This document shows positions 23,186 to 25,121 of a DNA stretch of 25,121 bases, in pieces. Each line of letters starts with the position of its first letter. Within the stretch, counting starts at the first letter, position 1. The notes under the pieces are model-generated. The model saw only the letters and a list, made by a program, of their open reading frames with translations, had not been told where the DNA came from and did no database searches. The DNA comes from JAFGED01 sp964551295. GTDB lineage: Bacteria > Chloroflexota > Anaerolineae > B4-G1. The position numbers were made by a program, and so were the translations under genes. The DNA lies in the NCBI GenBank assembly GCA_964551295.1, contig CAZKDJ010000044.1, positions 1 to 25,121 on the forward strand. Direction: 5' to 3'.

Positions 23186-24763
23186 ATGAGATCGCCTGTA
23201 CTCGTCGCCGGTGCCTGGCGACAGGCTCAAGACCCGGTGGACACATTTACCGCCGTAAACCCTACGACGAAGGCTGCGTTGCCGGATGTATATCCGGTAT
23301 CGGGGTGGCCCGAAGTGGAAGAGATGTTGCTTGCGTCGCAGGCAGCCGTGAACGCTTTGCGGGGAATGCCGCGCGAGCCGATAGCGGATTTCCTAGACCA
23401 GTATGCGACCAACATCGAGATGCGCGTGGATGCGCTCGTCGAGATGGCCCACTTGGAGACGGCGCTGCCACGCGAACCCCGGCTGCGCTCAATCGAGTTG
23501 CCTCGGACGACCGACCAACTGCGCCAGGCGGCGGCCGCCGTTCGTGACCGCTCGTGGTGTCGGGCCACGCTGGATGTGGCGCGCAATATCCGTTCGATGT
23601 ACGCACCGCTGGGCGGTGCAATGGTCGTTTTCGGACCGAACAACTTTCCCCTGGCATTCAACTCGGTCGCCGGCAGTGACTTTGCCACTGCGATCGCGGC
23701 CGGGAATCCCGTCATCGCCAAGGCGAACACGGGCCATCCGGGGACCACGCGTATTTTGGCCGAGGCCGCGTTCGAGGCCGTGCAGCGTGCGGGTCTGCCG
23801 CCGGCGATGGTGCAGATGCTCTATCGTATCCCGCCCGACGCCGGTTTTCGCCTGGTGTCTCACCCGCTCACCGGGGCGACGGGGTTTACGGGCAGTCGTG
23901 CGGCAGGTCTACGGCTCAAGGAAGCTGCGGACCGCGCTGGCAAGCCCATTTACTTGGAACTCTCCAGCGTCAATCCGGTTTTCATCATGCCGGGCGCTTT
24001 ACGCGAGCGGATGGAAGCGGTGGCGGACGAGTTGTTTGCCTCGTGCTCCCTGGGTGTGGGGCAGTTCTGTACCAAGCCGGGCCTGGTCGTGTTGCTCCAG
24101 GATGCGTTGAGCGAGACCTTTCTGCAGGTCGTGCGCGAGCGCTTTGCCGGGCCGGCAGGCATCCTGCTCGGCGCAGGCGGCGTGCGCACCATCGCCCGGG
24201 CGGTCGAAACGATGCAGCGCCATGGCGCGCGGGTGCTGATCGGGGGTGAGGAAGTAGCAGGAGAGGGTTCCCATTATGCCAACACGCTGTTGCAGGTCTC
24301 GGGGGACACGTACCTGGAAAACCCTCACGCGCTCCAGATCGAGGCGTTCGGCGTGGTCTCGCTGGCCGTTCTGGCGCATGATGTGGTGCAGATGGAAGAG
24401 ATCGCCCGCAGTCTCGATGGCAATCTGACCGGCACGTTCTACACGCATTCCCTGGGGGAGGATGACGCGCTCTACGACCGGGTTGCGCCCATCGTGCGCG
24501 ATCGAGTGGGGCGTTTGCTCAACGACAAGATGCCTACCGGGGTGGCGGTATCACCGGCCATGAACCACGGCGGGCCATATCCGGCGACCGGGCATCCGGG
24601 CTTTACGGCGGTGGGCATTCCTGCCGCGATGTTGCGCTTTGCCGCCCTGCATTGTTACGACAACGTGCGCCCGCATCGCCTGCCCCCAGAGCTGCGCGAC
24701 GAGAACCCCACCGGCGACATGTGGCGCTTTATCGATCGGACGTGGACGCAGGCGAGTGTCTGA
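23186..24763 (+). CDS. 2,5-dioxovalerate (alpha-ketoglutarate semialdehyde) dehydrogenase
   Basis: A 525-residue aldehyde dehydrogenase of the alpha-ketoglutarate semialdehyde dehydrogenase type, which oxidises 2,5-dioxopentanoate to 2-oxoglutarate with NAD(P). This is the last step of the non-phosphorylated pentose, hexarate and hydroxyproline routes. Visible are FGPNNFPLAFNSVAGSDF (N153), K179 for cofactor binding, E258 (LELSSVNPVF) and nucleophile C295 (GQFCTKPGL). Length and these motifs match the family well. ATG at 23186 follows GAGGAGGAGAAAA. The frame is open upstream to 23039 but that part lies in the leader. No pathway partner is adjacent. Confidence 0.92.
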   Translation: MRSPVLVAGAWRQAQDPVDTFTAVNPTTKAALPDVYPVSGWPEVEEMLLASQAAVNALRGMPREPIADFLDQYATNIEMRVDALVEMAHLETALPREPRLRSIELPRTTDQLRQAAAAVRDRSWCRATLDVARNIRSMYAPLGGAMVVFGPNNFPLAFNSVAGSDFATAIAAGNPVIAKANTGHPGTTRILAEAAFEAVQRAGLPPAMVQMLYRIPPDAGFRLVSHPLTGATGFTGSRAAGLRLKEAADRAGKPIYLELSSVNPVFIMPGALRERMEAVADELFASCSLGVGQFCTKPGLVVLLQDALSETFLQVVRERFAGPAGILLGAGGVRTIARAVETMQRHGARVLIGGEEVAGEGSHYANTLLQVSGDTYLENPHALQIEAFGVVSLAVLAHDVVQMEEIARSLDGNLTGTFYTHSLGEDDALYDRVAPIVRDRVGRLLNDKMPTGVAVSPAMNHGGPYPATGHPGFTAVGIPAAMLRFAALHCYDNVRPHRLPPELRDENPTGDMWRFIDRTWTQASV

Positions 24764-24904
24764 AAAAGACCAAACCGATGTCATTTGAGACGAAAGGGCT
24801 GAAAAATGATCGAAGAGCTAAAATTCCTCAAAAGATTATCAGCACTGTTCTGGTAGGACTACATTTAACCGTGATGTAGCTGTAACTTGACAAAACGGGG
24901 TCCA
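24764..24904. other. Intergenic stretch ahead of the IS remnant
   Basis: There is no gene. A CTACAT/ATGTAG pair lies near 24858-24878. The left end of the insertion sequence probably begins in this stretch, but its boundary and inverted repeat cannot be fixed because the right end is outside the window. Confidence 0.35.
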
Positions 24905-24932
24905 TTGACACAATCTGGTATTCTGGTATGGT
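24905..24932 (+). promoter_or_regulatory. Promoter of the transposase gene
   Basis: TTGACA (24905-24910), a 16-base spacer and TATGGT (24927-24932) lie just ahead of a CCAGGAG ribosome site for the ATG at 24960. Confidence 0.5.
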
Positions 24933-24959
24933 CGCCAAACCTACCAGGAGTGTGAACCA

Positions 24960-25121
24960 ATGGACCCACAGACTGTATTTTGCCCCAATTCTACTTGTTA
25001 CGCAAGAGGGCATATTGGTAAGGGAAACATCCGTGTGCATAGTCGTGAGAAACGACGGTATGTATGTGGGCTGATGAAAGTAGATCAAGCCAGCGCCCAT
25101 GATTGGTTCCATTTTTGTTCC
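24960..25121 (+). CDS. Transposase N-terminus (IS1/IS1595-like zinc finger), cut by window end
   Basis: The first 54 codons, open at the window edge, read MDPQTVFCPNSTCYARG, then GKGNIRVHSREKRRYVC. This matches the N-terminal zinc-finger start of transposases common in Chloroflexota and cyanobacteria (CPNxxCxARG, GKGNIxxHS, RYxC). A second CxxC should follow RYxC (CGKTF) but here the frame reads GLMKVDQASAHDW, so the copy may be degenerate or frameshifted after residue 36. It has a promoter and ribosome site. The family name is approximate. Confidence 0.6.
   Translation, partial: MDPQTVFCPNSTCYARGHIGKGNIRVHSREKRRYVCGLMKVDQASAHDWFHFCS

Overview
The window looks like chromosomal DNA from a member of the Chloroflexota, probably the Anaerolineae/Caldilineae side. 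The clues are GC-rich coding sequence, exported proteins with long Thr/Pro-rich linkers behind one N-terminal membrane anchor, a receiver-BTAD (SARP/AfsR-like) regulator, and a four-subunit 2-oxoacid:ferredoxin oxidoreductase with its own ferredoxin. The lineage is inferred from gene content; no rRNA or tRNA gene was seen.

Layout. Nearly everything lies on the minus strand, so it reads from high to low coordinates. (1) 63-2464: a REC-GAF-histidine kinase followed 29 bp later by a two-TM protein, with a near-consensus promoter at 2652-2680. (2) 2728-11678: a long co-directional series: galM, an N-acetylmuramoyl-L-alanine amidase, a glycoside hydrolase/M23 peptidase fusion, an L,D-transpeptidase, a damaged fumarase beta-domain gene, korD-korA-korB-korC and a small MetE-like protein. 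From the L,D-transpeptidase to the MetE-like gene every junction is a 4-nt ATGA or GTGA overlap, six in a row. (3) 11835-14580: an isochorismatase-family hydrolase, a Cys-rich membrane protein, an RNase HI-like protein and an MBL-fold hydrolase. (4) 14684-14939: a candidate 6S RNA with its own promoter and a strong terminator, just downstream of aspS (14945-16732). (5) 16947-18038: the receiver-BTAD regulator, whose receiver domain looks internally deleted. (6) 18081-19001 (+): a 5'-truncated ABC-2 permease remnant whose 3' end is antisense to the end of a GH9 gene (18922-21576). A Thr/Pro-linker lipoprotein-like gene precedes GH9. (7) 22522-22748: a 227-bp MITE-like element with 13-bp terminal inverted repeats, a 9-bp target duplication and four internal stem-loops. 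(8) 23186-24763 (+): a 2,5-dioxovalerate (alpha-ketoglutarate semialdehyde) dehydrogenase with a strong promoter and a palindrome over its -35 box. (9) The right edge holds the start of an insertion-sequence transposase.

How the genes fit together. The middle block joins peptidoglycan turnover (amidase, M23 fusion, L,D-transpeptidase) to ferredoxin-linked 2-oxoacid metabolism in what looks like one translationally coupled transcript. The dehydrogenase at the right end would make 2-oxoglutarate, a possible substrate of the Kor enzyme, but the two are not linked in position. I see no clear new defence or mobile system. The most unusual items are the MITE with its stem-loop array, the fumarase-beta remnant kept in frame inside the coupled operon, the GH/M23/tandem-repeat fusion, and the Cys-rich membrane protein.
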